From an uncultured Synechococcus sp. (lineage in GTDB: Bacteria; Cyanobacteriota; Cyanobacteriia; Phormidesmidales; Phormidesmidaceae), in the NCBI GenBank assembly GCA_937911865.1, contig CALDSK010000278.1, forward strand, positions 51,882 to 115,881: a DNA stretch of 64,000 nt. The letters run 5' to 3'. This document shows, in pieces, positions 20,201 to 31,400 of this stretch (position 1 is its first letter; the number at the start of each line of letters is the position of its first letter). The position numbers and the translations under genes are program-made. Under the pieces are notes generated by a model, which was not told the DNA's origin, searched no databases, and saw only the letters and a program-made list of their open reading frames with translations.

Positions 20201-20710
20201 CCTCACTATATGGTGCCAACCGCCTATCAGGTTTTACAATTCCTTCCACTCACCCCCAATGGGAAGATCGATCGTAAAGCGCTCCCTGCTGTAGAGAGAG
20301 CAGCTATTACGCCCGGTACTCGGCCAAAAACGGCTATCGAGAAAGTGCTAGCTGACATATGGAAAAACATTTTATTAGTAGAGGCGGGAGACAGCAAACA
20401 AGAAACTGTCAAGAAAGAAACTATCGGCATCCACGATAACTTTTTCGAAATTGGTGGACATTCGCTGCTAGTAATCAACGCTCAAAGCCAAATTCGACAG
20501 CGATTGAACATCGATATATCTATGGTTGATTTGTTTCGCTATCCCACATTGAGTACGCTTGCCGCACATATCACTCAGCTCAGCTCAGCCGGAGAACAGG
20601 GGAGAGAAACTCAAGCAGATAGACAGACTGCTGTTGCTACTGGAAAGGACAGACTAAGACAGCGGCTAAGGCAGCGACAGGCAACAGAATTAGGAGGTCA
20701 AGCAAAGTGA
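17291..20710 (+). CDS. NRPS module C-A-PCP, predicted Gly
   Basis: A 1139-residue single module. A short N-terminal tail made of TVDTK repeats precedes VQDIYPLSPTQQGLLFHSL, a DCL-type condensation domain (HHILLDGWS at about 164) matched to the D-Val epimerase upstream. The adenylation domain (about 500-1010) has pocket residues D-I-L-Q-L-G-L-I-W-K, a Gly pocket, and shares MQATPATWRLLL and LCGGEAL with the other two Gly domains in the window. The PCP is FFEIGGHSL (Ser about 1058), without a following epimerase. The C-terminal tail is rich in Arg and Gln (RLRQRLRQRQ) and probably docks to the following PKS. The gene starts at an ATGA overlap after a GAGGAGGTG ribosome site and ends in a GTGA overlap with the PKS. 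Confidence 0.95.
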   Translation: MTTTVDTKTVDTKTVDTKATGKKQTVQDIYPLSPTQQGLLFHSLHDESQVGSYLVQVSFTLKGELNHAAFNQAWQQLVDRHTILRTAFVWNNLKAPVQVVGKQASLPISWHDWKAVAAKAQKEQLSTLVDSDRAQGFNLSNAPLMRINAIQLGACHYRILWTYHHILLDGWSLPLLLKEWIVCYQAACGHSVQTSVQTSVQTRETALSEPYPYRDYIAWLQQQNLSTARQFWQQQLSELTAPTPLGIDRSQAKAARSEDQPTFEEQHYALSAELTTQLKSFARKNRVTLSTLVQAAWAKVLSVYSGEPAVLYGLARAGRPSSLPYAEQRIGLFINTLPMWVSVLEENEKGMVPWLQAIQAQQLSQQAYEYIPLTQVQDVSRISRQSSLFDSVVVFENYPLSFIRDTAALDLCLDLCNVSITEQTHYPLTLFAVATETLDFKALYDAQRLGEKAIVRLLGHMHRVLQSMVSCHSQSPADINILSADESQQLIDYGKGPKVEGYGQRVQDAIAQQAQISPSATAVVFEGEKVSYCQLNTRANQLAHYLKQKGITPGIPVGLCVERSVDMVVLLLAILKAGCAYVPLDSTYPAARLHHIVNDAGLSWIICHQPTVDAIKATKELAFQQIDISQAVDEIASQPTSDLNIVTAATNLAYLIYTSGSTGKPKGVPIAHQSLSNLLTAMSTRLQIRPSDTFMAVTTIAFDIAALELFLPLISGACLLLASAETVRNSHQLIAYVDTYGVDFMQATPATWRLLLSSGWAGQTGLKILCGGEALDVSLAKSLLDCGEEVWNLYGPTETTIWSSALALSNDLIDDGHVPIGHPIDNTEFHVLDRQKNAVPIGVEGELYIGGVGLSPGYWNREKLTAERFAAGLYKTGDRVRYREDGTLEYLGRFDYQTKLRGYRIELGEVESAITRHPHVDQAVVVVQGDNAQTQQLVAYVVLTDREKPATGKPKQTVVQEVRSQLTCQLPHYMVPTAYQVLQFLPLTPNGKIDRKALPAVERAAITPGTRPKTAIEKVLADIWKNILLVEAGDSKQETVKKETIGIHDNFFEIGGHSLLVINAQSQIRQRLNIDISMVDLFRYPTLSTLAAHITQLSSAGEQGRETQADRQTAVATGKDRLRQRLRQRQATELGGQAK
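17300..17344 (+). repeat. In-frame 15-bp tandem repeat at an NRPS N-terminus (TVDTK x3)
   Basis: ACAGTAGACACGAAA occurs three times, the last copy with one change, immediately after the start codon. It builds a charged N-terminal extension before the docking helix and DCL condensation domain. It may affect docking with the upstream D-Val synthetase; that is inference. Confidence 0.9.
17861..17896 (+). repeat. In-frame 12-bp tandem repeat (SVQT x3)
   Basis: TCTGTGCAGACA occurs three times with one substitution in the middle copy. It encodes SVQTSVQTSVQT in a condensation-domain loop after the HHxxxDG motif. Confidence 0.88.
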
Positions 20711-23700
20711 CTAATACGCAGCAGCCAGTACCTTCAAATTCAGACTATTCAGGATTAGAGATTGCTGTTATTGGTATGGCCGGTCGATTTCCAGGGGCTC
20801 AGTCTGTTGATAAGTTTTGGCAGAATTTACAGCGGTCGGTAGAATCTATCGTCTCCATAGAAGATGAAAGTTTGCTAGCTCAGGGCGTCTCTGCCGAAAC
20901 GCTAGCCGATCCTGACTATGTCAAAGCAGGCGGTGTTTTAGAAGATGTCGATCTGTTCGACGCTGCATTTTTTGGTTTTAGCCCACGCGAAGCCGAAATT
21001 TTAGACCCGCAGCAGAGGCTGTTTTTAGAGACTGCTGTTGAAGCACTAGAAACTGCTGGCTATGACGCTGAGCAATACCCTGGCCAAATCGGTGTGTATG
21101 GCGGTGCAGGGATGAACGGCTACCTGCTAAATCTATACGGCAATTCCACGACGCGTGAAAGCGTCAGCCCCTACGAGCTGTTTATTTCTAACGATAAAGA
21201 TTTCTTGACTACCCGAGTCTCTTATCAGCTTAATCTCACGGGTCCTAGCGTTGATGTGCAAACGGCTTGTTCTTCCTCTTTAGTTGCTGTGCATATGGCC
21301 TGTCAGGCCTTGCTAAGCGGAGAATGTGACATGGCCTTAGCTGGTGGGGTGGCTATCTCTAAACAACTGGGCTATCGAGCGCAGGCAGGTAGCATATATT
21401 CGCCTGATGGACACTGCCGAGCTTTTGACGCGGCCGCAGCAGGCACCGTTAGCGGCAATGGTGTAGGTATTGTTGTATTAAAGCGGTTAGAAGATGCGAT
21501 CGCTCAAAAAGACACCGTTGATGCGGTGATTAAAGGATCGGCTATTAACAATGATGGTGCGCTAAAAGTCAGCTATACCGCTCCTTGCGTAGAGGCCCAA
21601 TCGGCTGTGATCCGAGCGGCTCAGACAATGGCAGAAATCCCTGCTAGCAGCGTCAGCTATGTCGAAGCGCACGGTACTGGTACAGCGCTAGGCGACCCCA
21701 TAGAGATATCGGCTCTCACCCAGGCTTTTAGTGATGAGGAGAGCCAATACCAGAAAACCCAGATTCACAATCAGCAGACCTGTGCGATTGGTTCTGTAAA
21801 AACAAACATCGGCCATTTAGATGCTGCATCAGGGATTGTAAGCCTTATCAAGACCGTTCTAGCGCTTAAACACAAACAAATTCCGGCAAGCCTTCACTTT
21901 CAGCACCCCAACTCAAATATAGACTTTGACAATTGTCCCTTTTATGTCAACACGACTCTATCAGAATGGCCACAGGGTGAGACAAAGCGCCGGGCAGGCG
22001 TTAGTTCTTTTGGCATCGGCGGTACTAATGCTCACATTGTTCTAGAAGAAGCACCTGCTAGTGTCACCGTAGAAAAACAAAGTGAAAATAAGCCAAAAGT
22101 TGAACCAAAAAATCAACCAAAAGTTGAACAGTCTCAGCTTTTAGTGGTCTCTGCTAAAACACCTGCTGCGCTAGATATTGCTTCACTGAATCTGGCAGAG
22201 CATTTAAGTCAACAGGTAGCAGCAGCTACGCCTAGTCTCTCTTTAGCGGATGTTGCGTACACGCTACAAGTAGGCCGCAAAGCGTTTGACTATCGCCGTA
22301 GCGTCGTATGCCGTAATTTTTTGGAAGCGACTGAAAGACTTCGTGTTCAGGACGCTCGAAAGATCTTTGAGCAGCCTGAGACAGTCTTCTTATTTTCTGG
22401 CCAGGGTAGCCAACATGTGAATATGGCGAAGGGGCTGTATGAGACTCAGCCTGTCTTTCGACAAGCCTTGGACCGTTGCTCGGCAATTCTGAATGATGAA
22501 GGGATTGATCTACTCCCGCTAATGTATGCTGCTCTTGCAACAGAGTGCGCATCTACACTGCAACAAACTGCCTACGCTCAGCCGATGCTGTTTGCCGTAG
22601 AATATGCGCTCTCTCAGCTGTGGATAAGCTGGAATGTCAAACCTACTGCCATGCTTGGCCACAGCATAGGAGAGTATGTTGCAGCCTGTATAGCTGGCGT
22701 CTTCGAGCTGAAAACAGCGCTCAAACTAGTTTGCTTACGTGGAAAGCTCATGCAGCAGATGCCGACTGGAGCGATGCTCTCGGTCGCTCTGTCTGAGCAA
22801 GAACTCAATCGGTGGCTAGGTAAAGAAGCTAATAAAGAGGTCAGTGAAGATGTAACCGTTGCAGTCAATAACGCACCGTCGCTGTGTGTTTTGTCGGGTT
22901 CTAAGGAAGCGATCGCTTCTACGCGGGCCCGGCTGGAATCAGAAAACATTAGCTGTCATCGTCTACACACCTCTCATGCGTTTCATTCGCCGATGATGGA
23001 AGGTGTGATCGCACCATTTATCGCCGCCGTAAGCCAAGCAGTTAATGAGGGTAAGCTACATTCCCCTACTGTTCCTTTTGTCTCTAACCTGACAGGCACC
23101 TGGATTACAGCAGAAGAAGCCACTAGCCCAGACTATTGGGCCCGTCACTTGCGGCAAACGGTGCGCTTCAGTGAAGGCATGGATACGCTCATGCAGCTCT
23201 CCAATCCAGTTTTCTTAGAAGTCGGGCCCAGCGACACTTTAACCAAGCTAGCTCAACAGCACTGTTTAGACAAATCACAGTCTCTTTTGTTTGCAGTCAA
23301 CAGCCTGCCTCATCCTAAATCAGCAGAGCCAGATACAACAGTTCTTTTATCTGCTGTAGGTAAGCTGTGGTCAGCAGGGATTGAAATCGACTGGCAAGCT
23401 GTTCATGGCAAACATAGCTATCGCCGTATTCCCTTACCGACCTATCCCTTTGAGCGGCAGCGCTACTGGGTAGATATGAAAGGTACGGCACTAGCTGTTC
23501 AGACTAAAGTCCAAAAGAGTGTTCAAAAGACGACAGAGCTAGCTGCTAGCTTAGAAGACTGGTTCTATACACCTAGTTGGGAAAGGCATTTACCCATATT
23601 CCGTGCGGCTGATTCGAGCGTAGCTGGCTCGGCTGAGCGACCTTGCTGGCTGGTGTTCTTAGATAGCGGAGGCGTTGGGAAGCAGCTCGCTAAGAAGATT

Positions 23701-25464
23701 GAAAAATTAGGGAGAGATGTTTTTACCGTCTGTATGGGAGATGAGTTTGAGCAATCGGGCTATCGTCAGTTTAGCCTGAATCCTGGGCAGCCCAAAGCTT
23801 TCAATCAGCTGTTTGAAGACCTTCGGCTACGAGAGATGATGCCGACCGAGATTGTGTATTTGTGGTCACTAGAATTCGTAGAGCTGCCAGAACAGCCGTC
23901 AGAACGGTCGGATAATTTTGCTGTCTTAATGAACCTTTTCCAAGCGCTTTCGTCAACGGTCTCTACTGAAGCTGCCGCTCAGCCAATACAGACTGTTGTC
24001 GTCACCGAAGGTGCCCACGAGGTAGTTGGCAGTGAAGCGCTAAATCCAAAAGCCTCACAGCTACAAGGGCTATGTCAGGTCGTTGGGCAAGAATATCCGG
24101 CGGTTGGCTGCCGTCAGATAGACTGGGTGAAAGGAGGCAAAACGTCTAAACAGATAGCTCAGATCCTCTGGCAGGAGATGCAAGTGGAAAGCCCTGCTGC
24201 GGTCGTTGCCTATCGCGATGGAAAGGGCCAGGCTAACTGGGGGCGATATCGCTGGAAGCAAACCTACCAGCCTGTGCGTTTGCCCGGTGGCATCAAAACG
24301 ACCGATGCCAAGGGCATCCATCTGCAAAAAGGGGGGCTCTATGTCATTGTTGGTGAGCAAGGGTTAGGAAATGTATGGTGCGATCGCCTTCAAGAACACT
24401 ACCAGGCAAATGTTGTCTGTATTAAAGCGATGAGCAGCGCTGAGGCTCTTTTATCACAGCTAAAGCAATCAATGGAGACATTTAGTACTCGTATTAGAGG
24501 CGTTTTTGTCAGTAGCCCGATGACGAATGCACGCTCAGCAGCTCCGATTACTTTGCTTCAAACTTCTCATTGGCAGTACAACTGTCAGACAAAAAGAGAG
24601 GTTCTAGAGAACTTAGCGATCGCGCTTCAAGACTCAGCGTTTCAGGACGCTAAGCCTGATTTTTGCTGTGTTCAATCCTCTTTGTCTTCTATCATCGGTG
24701 GCGTAGGCCTAGCCGCCTACGCTGGCGCTAACCACTTTATAGATAGCTTTGTCGCTCATCAAAATCAGCAGTCGCCTTCTCCCTGGTTCAGCATCAACTG
24801 GGATGCCCATACCGAGTCTGAAGAAAACGACTCTAAAAAAGCACTTTCTGCTTCCAAGAACAGTTCTGAAAACATAGCAAGTCAGTCAGCACAGCCAGCC
24901 TGGGGCGCAGCCATATCTGATTTTGCGCTGACACCAGACGAAGTTTGGCAAGCAACAGAGCGAATCCTAACTCAAGCAATCCCTGGACAGATTATTGTAT
25001 CCAAAGGCGATCTACGATCTCGCTACCAAAAATGGATTCACGCTGTTCCTCAAACCGTCACGCCAAACGCCGCCGCAAAAAACTACGAAGGAAAAAGCTA
25101 CAGCCGCCCTCAAATCTCTACAGCCTACGTTGCCCCTCGTGATGATATGGAGGAGAAAATTGCTGCTATTTGGCAAGACCTTTTAGGCTTAGAGAAAGTT
25201 GGTGTAGACGATAGCTTCTTTGATTTAGGTGGACATTCGCTTATAGCTATCCAGGTTATTTCGCGCCTAAGAGAAGCCTTTCCAGTGGCTATAGAAATGC
25301 GAAATCTGCTGTTTGAAGCCCCAACCGTTGCCAAAATTGCTGATGCCATTCGTCAGCAGCTACCGCCGGAGCAAGAGATAGACGAGATGGCCGCGCTCCT
25401 TGCTGAGGTGCAAGCCCTTTCAACAGAAGAAGTTCAGGCCCAACTAGCTGGAGGTGAAAAATGA
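20707..25464 (+). CDS. Type I polyketide synthase module KS-AT-KR(degenerate)-ACP
   Basis: A 1585-residue PKS module that adds one C2 unit between the Gly and Ala NRPS modules. The KS has TACSSS (Cys about 188), EAHGTGTALGDP and SVKTNIGH. The AT has GHSIGEY (Ser about 653) and TSHAFHS, fitting malonyl-CoA. A reductase-like region (about 1190-1400) ends with SSLSS...YAGAN (Tyr about 1338), but the cofactor loop reads VGEQGLGNVW and the stretch between loop and Tyr is shorter than in the first PKS, so the KR is probably inactive and a beta-keto group may persist. The ACP is FFDLGGHSL (Ser about 1511). The start is GTG in a GTGA overlap, preceded by GGAGG. A KPKVE repeat lies in the KS-AT linker. 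Confidence 0.95.
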   Translation: MTNTQQPVPSNSDYSGLEIAVIGMAGRFPGAQSVDKFWQNLQRSVESIVSIEDESLLAQGVSAETLADPDYVKAGGVLEDVDLFDAAFFGFSPREAEILDPQQRLFLETAVEALETAGYDAEQYPGQIGVYGGAGMNGYLLNLYGNSTTRESVSPYELFISNDKDFLTTRVSYQLNLTGPSVDVQTACSSSLVAVHMACQALLSGECDMALAGGVAISKQLGYRAQAGSIYSPDGHCRAFDAAAAGTVSGNGVGIVVLKRLEDAIAQKDTVDAVIKGSAINNDGALKVSYTAPCVEAQSAVIRAAQTMAEIPASSVSYVEAHGTGTALGDPIEISALTQAFSDEESQYQKTQIHNQQTCAIGSVKTNIGHLDAASGIVSLIKTVLALKHKQIPASLHFQHPNSNIDFDNCPFYVNTTLSEWPQGETKRRAGVSSFGIGGTNAHIVLEEAPASVTVEKQSENKPKVEPKNQPKVEQSQLLVVSAKTPAALDIASLNLAEHLSQQVAAATPSLSLADVAYTLQVGRKAFDYRRSVVCRNFLEATERLRVQDARKIFEQPETVFLFSGQGSQHVNMAKGLYETQPVFRQALDRCSAILNDEGIDLLPLMYAALATECASTLQQTAYAQPMLFAVEYALSQLWISWNVKPTAMLGHSIGEYVAACIAGVFELKTALKLVCLRGKLMQQMPTGAMLSVALSEQELNRWLGKEANKEVSEDVTVAVNNAPSLCVLSGSKEAIASTRARLESENISCHRLHTSHAFHSPMMEGVIAPFIAAVSQAVNEGKLHSPTVPFVSNLTGTWITAEEATSPDYWARHLRQTVRFSEGMDTLMQLSNPVFLEVGPSDTLTKLAQQHCLDKSQSLLFAVNSLPHPKSAEPDTTVLLSAVGKLWSAGIEIDWQAVHGKHSYRRIPLPTYPFERQRYWVDMKGTALAVQTKVQKSVQKTTELAASLEDWFYTPSWERHLPIFRAADSSVAGSAERPCWLVFLDSGGVGKQLAKKIEKLGRDVFTVCMGDEFEQSGYRQFSLNPGQPKAFNQLFEDLRLREMMPTEIVYLWSLEFVELPEQPSERSDNFAVLMNLFQALSSTVSTEAAAQPIQTVVVTEGAHEVVGSEALNPKASQLQGLCQVVGQEYPAVGCRQIDWVKGGKTSKQIAQILWQEMQVESPAAVVAYRDGKGQANWGRYRWKQTYQPVRLPGGIKTTDAKGIHLQKGGLYVIVGEQGLGNVWCDRLQEHYQANVVCIKAMSSAEALLSQLKQSMETFSTRIRGVFVSSPMTNARSAAPITLLQTSHWQYNCQTKREVLENLAIALQDSAFQDAKPDFCCVQSSLSSIIGGVGLAAYAGANHFIDSFVAHQNQQSPSPWFSINWDAHTESEENDSKKALSASKNSSENIASQSAQPAWGAAISDFALTPDEVWQATERILTQAIPGQIIVSKGDLRSRYQKWIHAVPQTVTPNAAAKNYEGKSYSRPQISTAYVAPRDDMEEKIAAIWQDLLGLEKVGVDDSFFDLGGHSLIAIQVISRLREAFPVAIEMRNLLFEAPTVAKIADAIRQQLPPEQEIDEMAALLAEVQALSTEEVQAQLAGGEK

Positions 25465-28400
25465 GTCAGTTTTATCAACAGCTAGCGACACTAACGCCAG
25501 AGCAGCGGGCGCTGCTAGCGCAAAAGCTCGCTGCCAAGGGTCTAGAAAAAGGCTTAAAAACGCTTGGCGCGTCTGCTATTCCCTCCATTACTGACAGAGA
25601 TCAACCTCTTCCTCTCTCTTTTGCTCAACAAAGACTGTGGTTTGTGCAGCAGCTAGATCCACAGAACACGGCCTATAACGTAGCTAGCGTACTGAGGTTG
25701 GAAGGTGCGCTTGATATTTCAGCTTTAGAAAAGAGTCTGAGTGCGCTCGTAGAAAGGCATGAAACATTTCGTACTCACTTTGAGCTGAGAACAGATGAGA
25801 ACGGGCAGCAGCAGCCTGTTCAAGTCATCAGCTCACCTAGACCGGTTCATCTAGAAGTGGAAGCCTGTTTGGGAGTAGAGTCGCAGACAGCTGTTGAAAA
25901 AAAGATTGCTGCATTAACTCAACAGCCGTTTGACCTCTCACAGCCTTTACTGAGAACAGCTTTGCTTCAGGTTGCAGCAGACAGCTATCTGCTGGTGCTC
26001 ACGACGCACCATATCATCAGCGATCGCTGGTCAGTTATGGTCTTTTTAAGAGAAATGACGCTGCTATATCGTGCCTTCTCGCAGGGGCAGCTGTCGCCGC
26101 TAGCCCCGTTGAAAGTTCAGTATGCCGACTGGGCCGTTTGGCAGCGTCAGCAGCTAAAAGGAGAAAAGCTAACGGCGCAGATTGACTATTGGCAACGTCA
26201 GCTTTCTGGCGAGTTACCTGTGTTGGATTTACCGTTCGATCGATCTTATGGTGCGATCGCTACTTACGAAGGGAGTCAGGTTCCATTTACGCTTTCGCAA
26301 TCGCTCTCACAGAAGCTAAAAACGTTGAGTCGTGATTACAGCACCACACTGTTTACACTGCTTCTAACCGCCCTCAAAGTGCTGCTGCATCGCTATACCA
26401 ACAGTGATGATGTTGTGATCGGCAGCGATATTGCGAATCGCGATCGCATTGAGACAGAGAGCTTAATCGGTCTACTCGTCAATACGTTAGTCTTCCGCAG
26501 TGATTTGTCGAACAATCCGCGTTTCTGCGATTTGTTGCAGCAGGTAAGAGATACGGTATTAGATGGGCTGGCTCACAAAGATCTACCGTTCGAAAAGCTG
26601 GTTGAAGTGATTAACCCAGAACGGCACCTGAGCCAAATGATGCCGCTTTTCCAGATAAAGCTGGACTTGCAGCAGGTGGACGTAAAGCCGATGATGCTAG
26701 ATGGGCTCACCATTACCCGCTATCCGCTGCCTGAAACGCAGGCAAAGTATGAGCTGCGCTTAAATTTGCAAGACACGCCTGAAGGCATTACAGGTCAAGC
26801 TGAATACAACAGCGATCTGTTCGATCGCAGCACGATATTACGAATGCTGACTCACTTCGAGACCCTGCTATCTGATCTGATAGAGTCTCCCGAAAAACAG
26901 CTCTCTGAGCTATCTTTGCTCAGCGTTGAAGAAAAGTCGCAGCTGGCTAAGTGGAATCAGACTCAGAAAGCCTATCCGACCGCGCAATGCGTCCATCAGC
27001 TGTTTGAAGCACAGGTAGAAAAAACGCCAGATGCGATCGCTATAACGGATGGTCAAAAGTCTCTTTCCTATGCGGAGCTCAATGCTACTGCTAATCAGCT
27101 GGCTCACCACCTGCGCGGTATCGGCATTCGGGCATCTGCCGATACTCCGCAAACCGTAGGTATTTGCCTAGAGCGCTCCTGCGAAATGGTGGTGGCCCTG
27201 CTAGCAACGCTCAAAGCTGGCGCGGCCTACGTTCCTCTTGACCCAGCTTATCCATCAGAGCGGCTGGCGTTTATCGCTAAAGACGCTCAGCTTTCAGCGC
27301 TTTTGGTCCGAGGTGAAGTGGCTACGCTTGAAACAGAATCTTCGGTGACGGTCGTTGATATCGCAAACGTTTCTAAAAAGTTATCTACGGCAAACCTAGA
27401 CACGCGTATATCTCCCAAAGCCCTATCCTATATTATCTACACCTCTGGCTCAACAGGCCGACCAAAAGGGGTTGCGATTCAGCATCGAAATACTGTTGCA
27501 TTGTTACACTGGGCAAAAGAACAGTTTTCATCTGCTGAGCTTTCTGGCGTACTGGCCTCAACCTCTATCTGTTTTGACCTCTCTATTTTTGAAATATTTG
27601 TGCCGCTGAGCTGGGGTGGCTGTGTGATCGTTGTAGAAAACGCCCTGGCTTTACCTCAGTGCGTTTCACCTGTTGCTGTTAGCCTGCTTAATACTGTTCC
27701 TAGCATACTCACACAGCTGTTAAAAGTTAGCCCGCTTCCTACCTCTATCCAAACCGTCAACCTAGCCGGAGAAGCTCTACCCGTCTCGCTCGTACAGCAG
27801 CTTCAACAAATCCCTCACGTCAGCAAGATTTACAATCTCTACGGCCCATCTGAAGACACGACCTACTCTACCTGCACGCCGCTACACAAGCGCACATTTA
27901 CTGCTGCTGATACTCATGTTCCGATTGGTAGACCGATCGATAATACGCAAGCTCACGTTTTAGATCGCTACGGTCAGCTGGTGCCTGTCGGCATAGCGGG
28001 TGAGCTACATCTCGGCGGTGCGGGTGTTGCACAGGGGTATCTCAATCGGCCGAAGTTAACAGCTGAGCAGTTTGTGTCTGGCTGCTACAAAACAGGCGAT
28101 CGCGCTCGCTATCTTCCAAATGGAGATTTACAGTTTCTAGGCCGTCTTGACAATCAAGTTAAAATTCGTGGCTTCCGAATTGAGATTGGAGAGATTGAAG
28201 CGGCCTTGTGCCAACAAGATGAGGTTCAAGCAGCCGTTGTCACTACGACAGATGATGAGGGTAAACAGCTGGTTGCATACGTAGTGGTGCAAAAACCTGC
28301 ACAAAAAGATGCGCTTATGCGACAGCTGCGTCACGATCTAGCGCAGCATCTACCTGCTTACCTCATTCCTACGCGCTGGGTCGCTCTAGACAAATTGCCG

Positions 28401-31400
28401 CAGCTGCCAAATGGCAAGGTGGATCGGCGAGCACTACCAAAGCCTGATGCTCAGGCGAGCCAAGCGTACGTTGCCCCTCGTTCAGCGCTAGAAAAAACGC
28501 TCGCATCTATCTGGCGCAATGTACTTAATAAAGAGAAAATTGGTATCTATGATAATTTCTTTGAGCTGGGCGGACATTCTCTTTTAGCCATTCAAATCGT
28601 AGCTCAGGCAGAAAGTGAGCTCCAACGCCAGGTGCCTCTGCGAGCGTTCTTCCAGTCGCCTTGTGTTGCAGAACTAGCGCAATACATAGAAGAGAAGAGA
28701 CAAGAGAACAGAAAAGAGAACGAGCAATCAATTCATTCAAACAGTAGCCGATCTGAAATTGAACCCGATGCATCGCAGCGACATCAGCCCTTTCCTTTAA
28801 CTGATATTCAACAGGCCTATTGGATTGGGCGATCGCAAGCTTTTGAACTCGGTAATATTGGTACCCATGGCTATCGCGAGATTGAGGCGAAAGGTCTGGG
28901 CATTGAACGAATAGAGCAAGCTCTCAATCTGTTGATTGAACGACATGACATGTTAAGAGCCGTCGTTAAACCTGACGGACAGCAGGTTATTTTGCCAGAG
29001 GTGCCTGGCTATAAAATTCAAATCAGTGACCTCAGCGAATGCTCAAAAGATGAACGATTTGAAGCATTCGCTGCGTTCCGTAATCGCCTTGCTCATCAAG
29101 TATTCACACCAGAACAATGGCCGCTTTTTAATATTGAAGCGGCCCTACTGCCCGGCGATAAGGTTCGCTTCTTTGTCAGCTTTGACGTGCTGATTGGTGA
29201 CGCTTGGAGCTTTCAGCTGTTAGGTAAAGAGATGGCTCAGCTGATTAAGGGAGAAGCCCTACCTTCGATTAGCCTCAGCTTTCGAGACTACGTGGTAGCG
29301 CAGCAGGCGTTTCAAGAAACGTCAGCTTATGACGAAGCGCTGAGCTATTGGCAGTCTCGCATATCTACGCTGCCATCTGCGCCTGCACTGCCGCTAACAA
29401 CAGCGCCCAGCCAGATAAAAGTACCCCGGTTTGAACGGTGGAGTGGCCGATTGGAAGCGGCTGATTGGAAGCGCTTGAAGCATTTGGCAAACGAGGCTTC
29501 GTTGACGCCGTCTGGTGTTGTCCTAGCTGCTTTTTCAGAAGTGCTCACTGCTTGGAGTCAGTCGCCCCGCTTTACACTAAATCTGACGCTGTTTGATCGC
29601 CTGCCGCTACATCCAGAGGTTAACAGAATTGTAGGAGACTTTACGGCATCTACGCTGCTGGCGATAGACAACAGTGCTCATGAGTCTTTTACCGAGCGGG
29701 CGCGGCGCCTTCAGGCTCAGCTATGGGAAGACTTGGACAACCGAGCTGTTAGCGGTGTGCGAGTCTTAAGAGAGTTAGCGAGAGCGCAGGCCAATAACGG
29801 AGCTGCTAAGGGAACTGGCGTGCTGATGCCAGTCGTGTTTACCAGCACGCTAAACCAGATAATTCCGCAGACCGAGTCGCGGGCATGGCAAACCGAGACG
29901 GTCTACAGCGTCAGTCAAACGTCACAAGTGTATTTGGATCACCAGGTGTCGGAGATTGCTGGTGCGCTGGTGTTTAACTGGGATGCGATCGCTGATCTCT
30001 TTCCAGAGAATCTGCTAGATGACATGTTCACCGCCTACCACCAGCTGCTACACCAGCTGGCCAAAGATGCCTCTTACTGGCAAGATACTCCTCGGCTTTC
30101 GCCTACGCATCAGGCGCTGGCGCTCAACCAAACGCAAAAAACATTTCCAAACGGTGACGCGCTATTACATCAGCTATTTTTTGAACAGGCGAAGCAGCAG
30201 CCAGAGCATTCGGCGGTTATTACACCTAGCAGAACGCTTTCTTATCAAGAGATAGCCGCGCGATCGCATGCCTTATCTTTACAGATTCAGTCGCTAGGCG
30301 TTCAGCCTAATCAGCTAGTTGCCGTTTCTATTGAGAAAGGCTGGCAGCAGGTTGTTGCCGTGCTAGGTATTTTGAAGGCAGGCGCGGCCTATGTGCCGAT
30401 TGACCCATCGCTGCCGCAGGCGCGACGACAGCAAATGCTAGCAGATACTGCTGCTGAGATAGTTGTTACCGATGAAGATAACAATCTCGATTGGCCAGAT
30501 GAGCTAACGCAACTTTATGTAGGTGAAAAGGCAGTTAAGTCTTTCTTAGACTTTGATAGAGACTTGAATACAGGAACTGTTCAAAAAGCAACAGATTTAG
30601 CCTACATTATCTACACCTCTGGCTCTACTGGCAAGCCCAAAGGTGTGATGATAGATCACCGGGGCGCGGTGAATACTATTTTGGACATTAACCAGCGGTT
30701 TGGCGTTAAAAGTAGCGATCGCACCTTCGCGCTTTCTTCTCTCAGCTTCGATCTTTCCGTCTACGATATTTTTGGCACCCTAGCTGCCGGGGCTACTATC
30801 GTCATCCCCGCTGCTGAGCAGGCTAAAAATCCTACTCACTGGCGACAGCTCCTTGCCAAACATGGTGTGACTATCTGGAACACTGTACCCGCTTTGATGC
30901 AGCTGCTAGTCACAGCGCTATCGACCACCAAATCAGACAACAGCTATTCTCTACGCCTAGCTCTACTCAGCGGTGACTGGATTCCTCTGACGCTCCCCCA
31001 CCAAATTAAACAGCATTTTCCTGCTGCTCAAGCTATTAGTCTTGGAGGTGCCACCGAAGCGGCTATCTGGTCTATCTTCTATCCTATTGGGTCAATAGAT
31101 CCCACCTGGCGCAGCATTCCCTACGGTCGTCCTCTCTCTAACCAGCAGTGGTATGTCTTAGATGAGCATCTTCAGCTGCGTCCGCCTTTGGTGCCTGGAC
31201 AGCTGTATATCGGCGGTAAAGGTGTGGCAAAAGGCTATTGGAATCGCCCCTTGCTAACCGCCGAAAGATTTATCGCGAATCCTTTTGCAGACGCAAATGC
31301 AACAGAATCAACAGTGCTGTATAAAACGGGTGATTTGGGCCGCTATCTACCAGATGGAAATATCGAATTTCTGGGCAGAGAAGACTTTCAGGTGAAAGTG

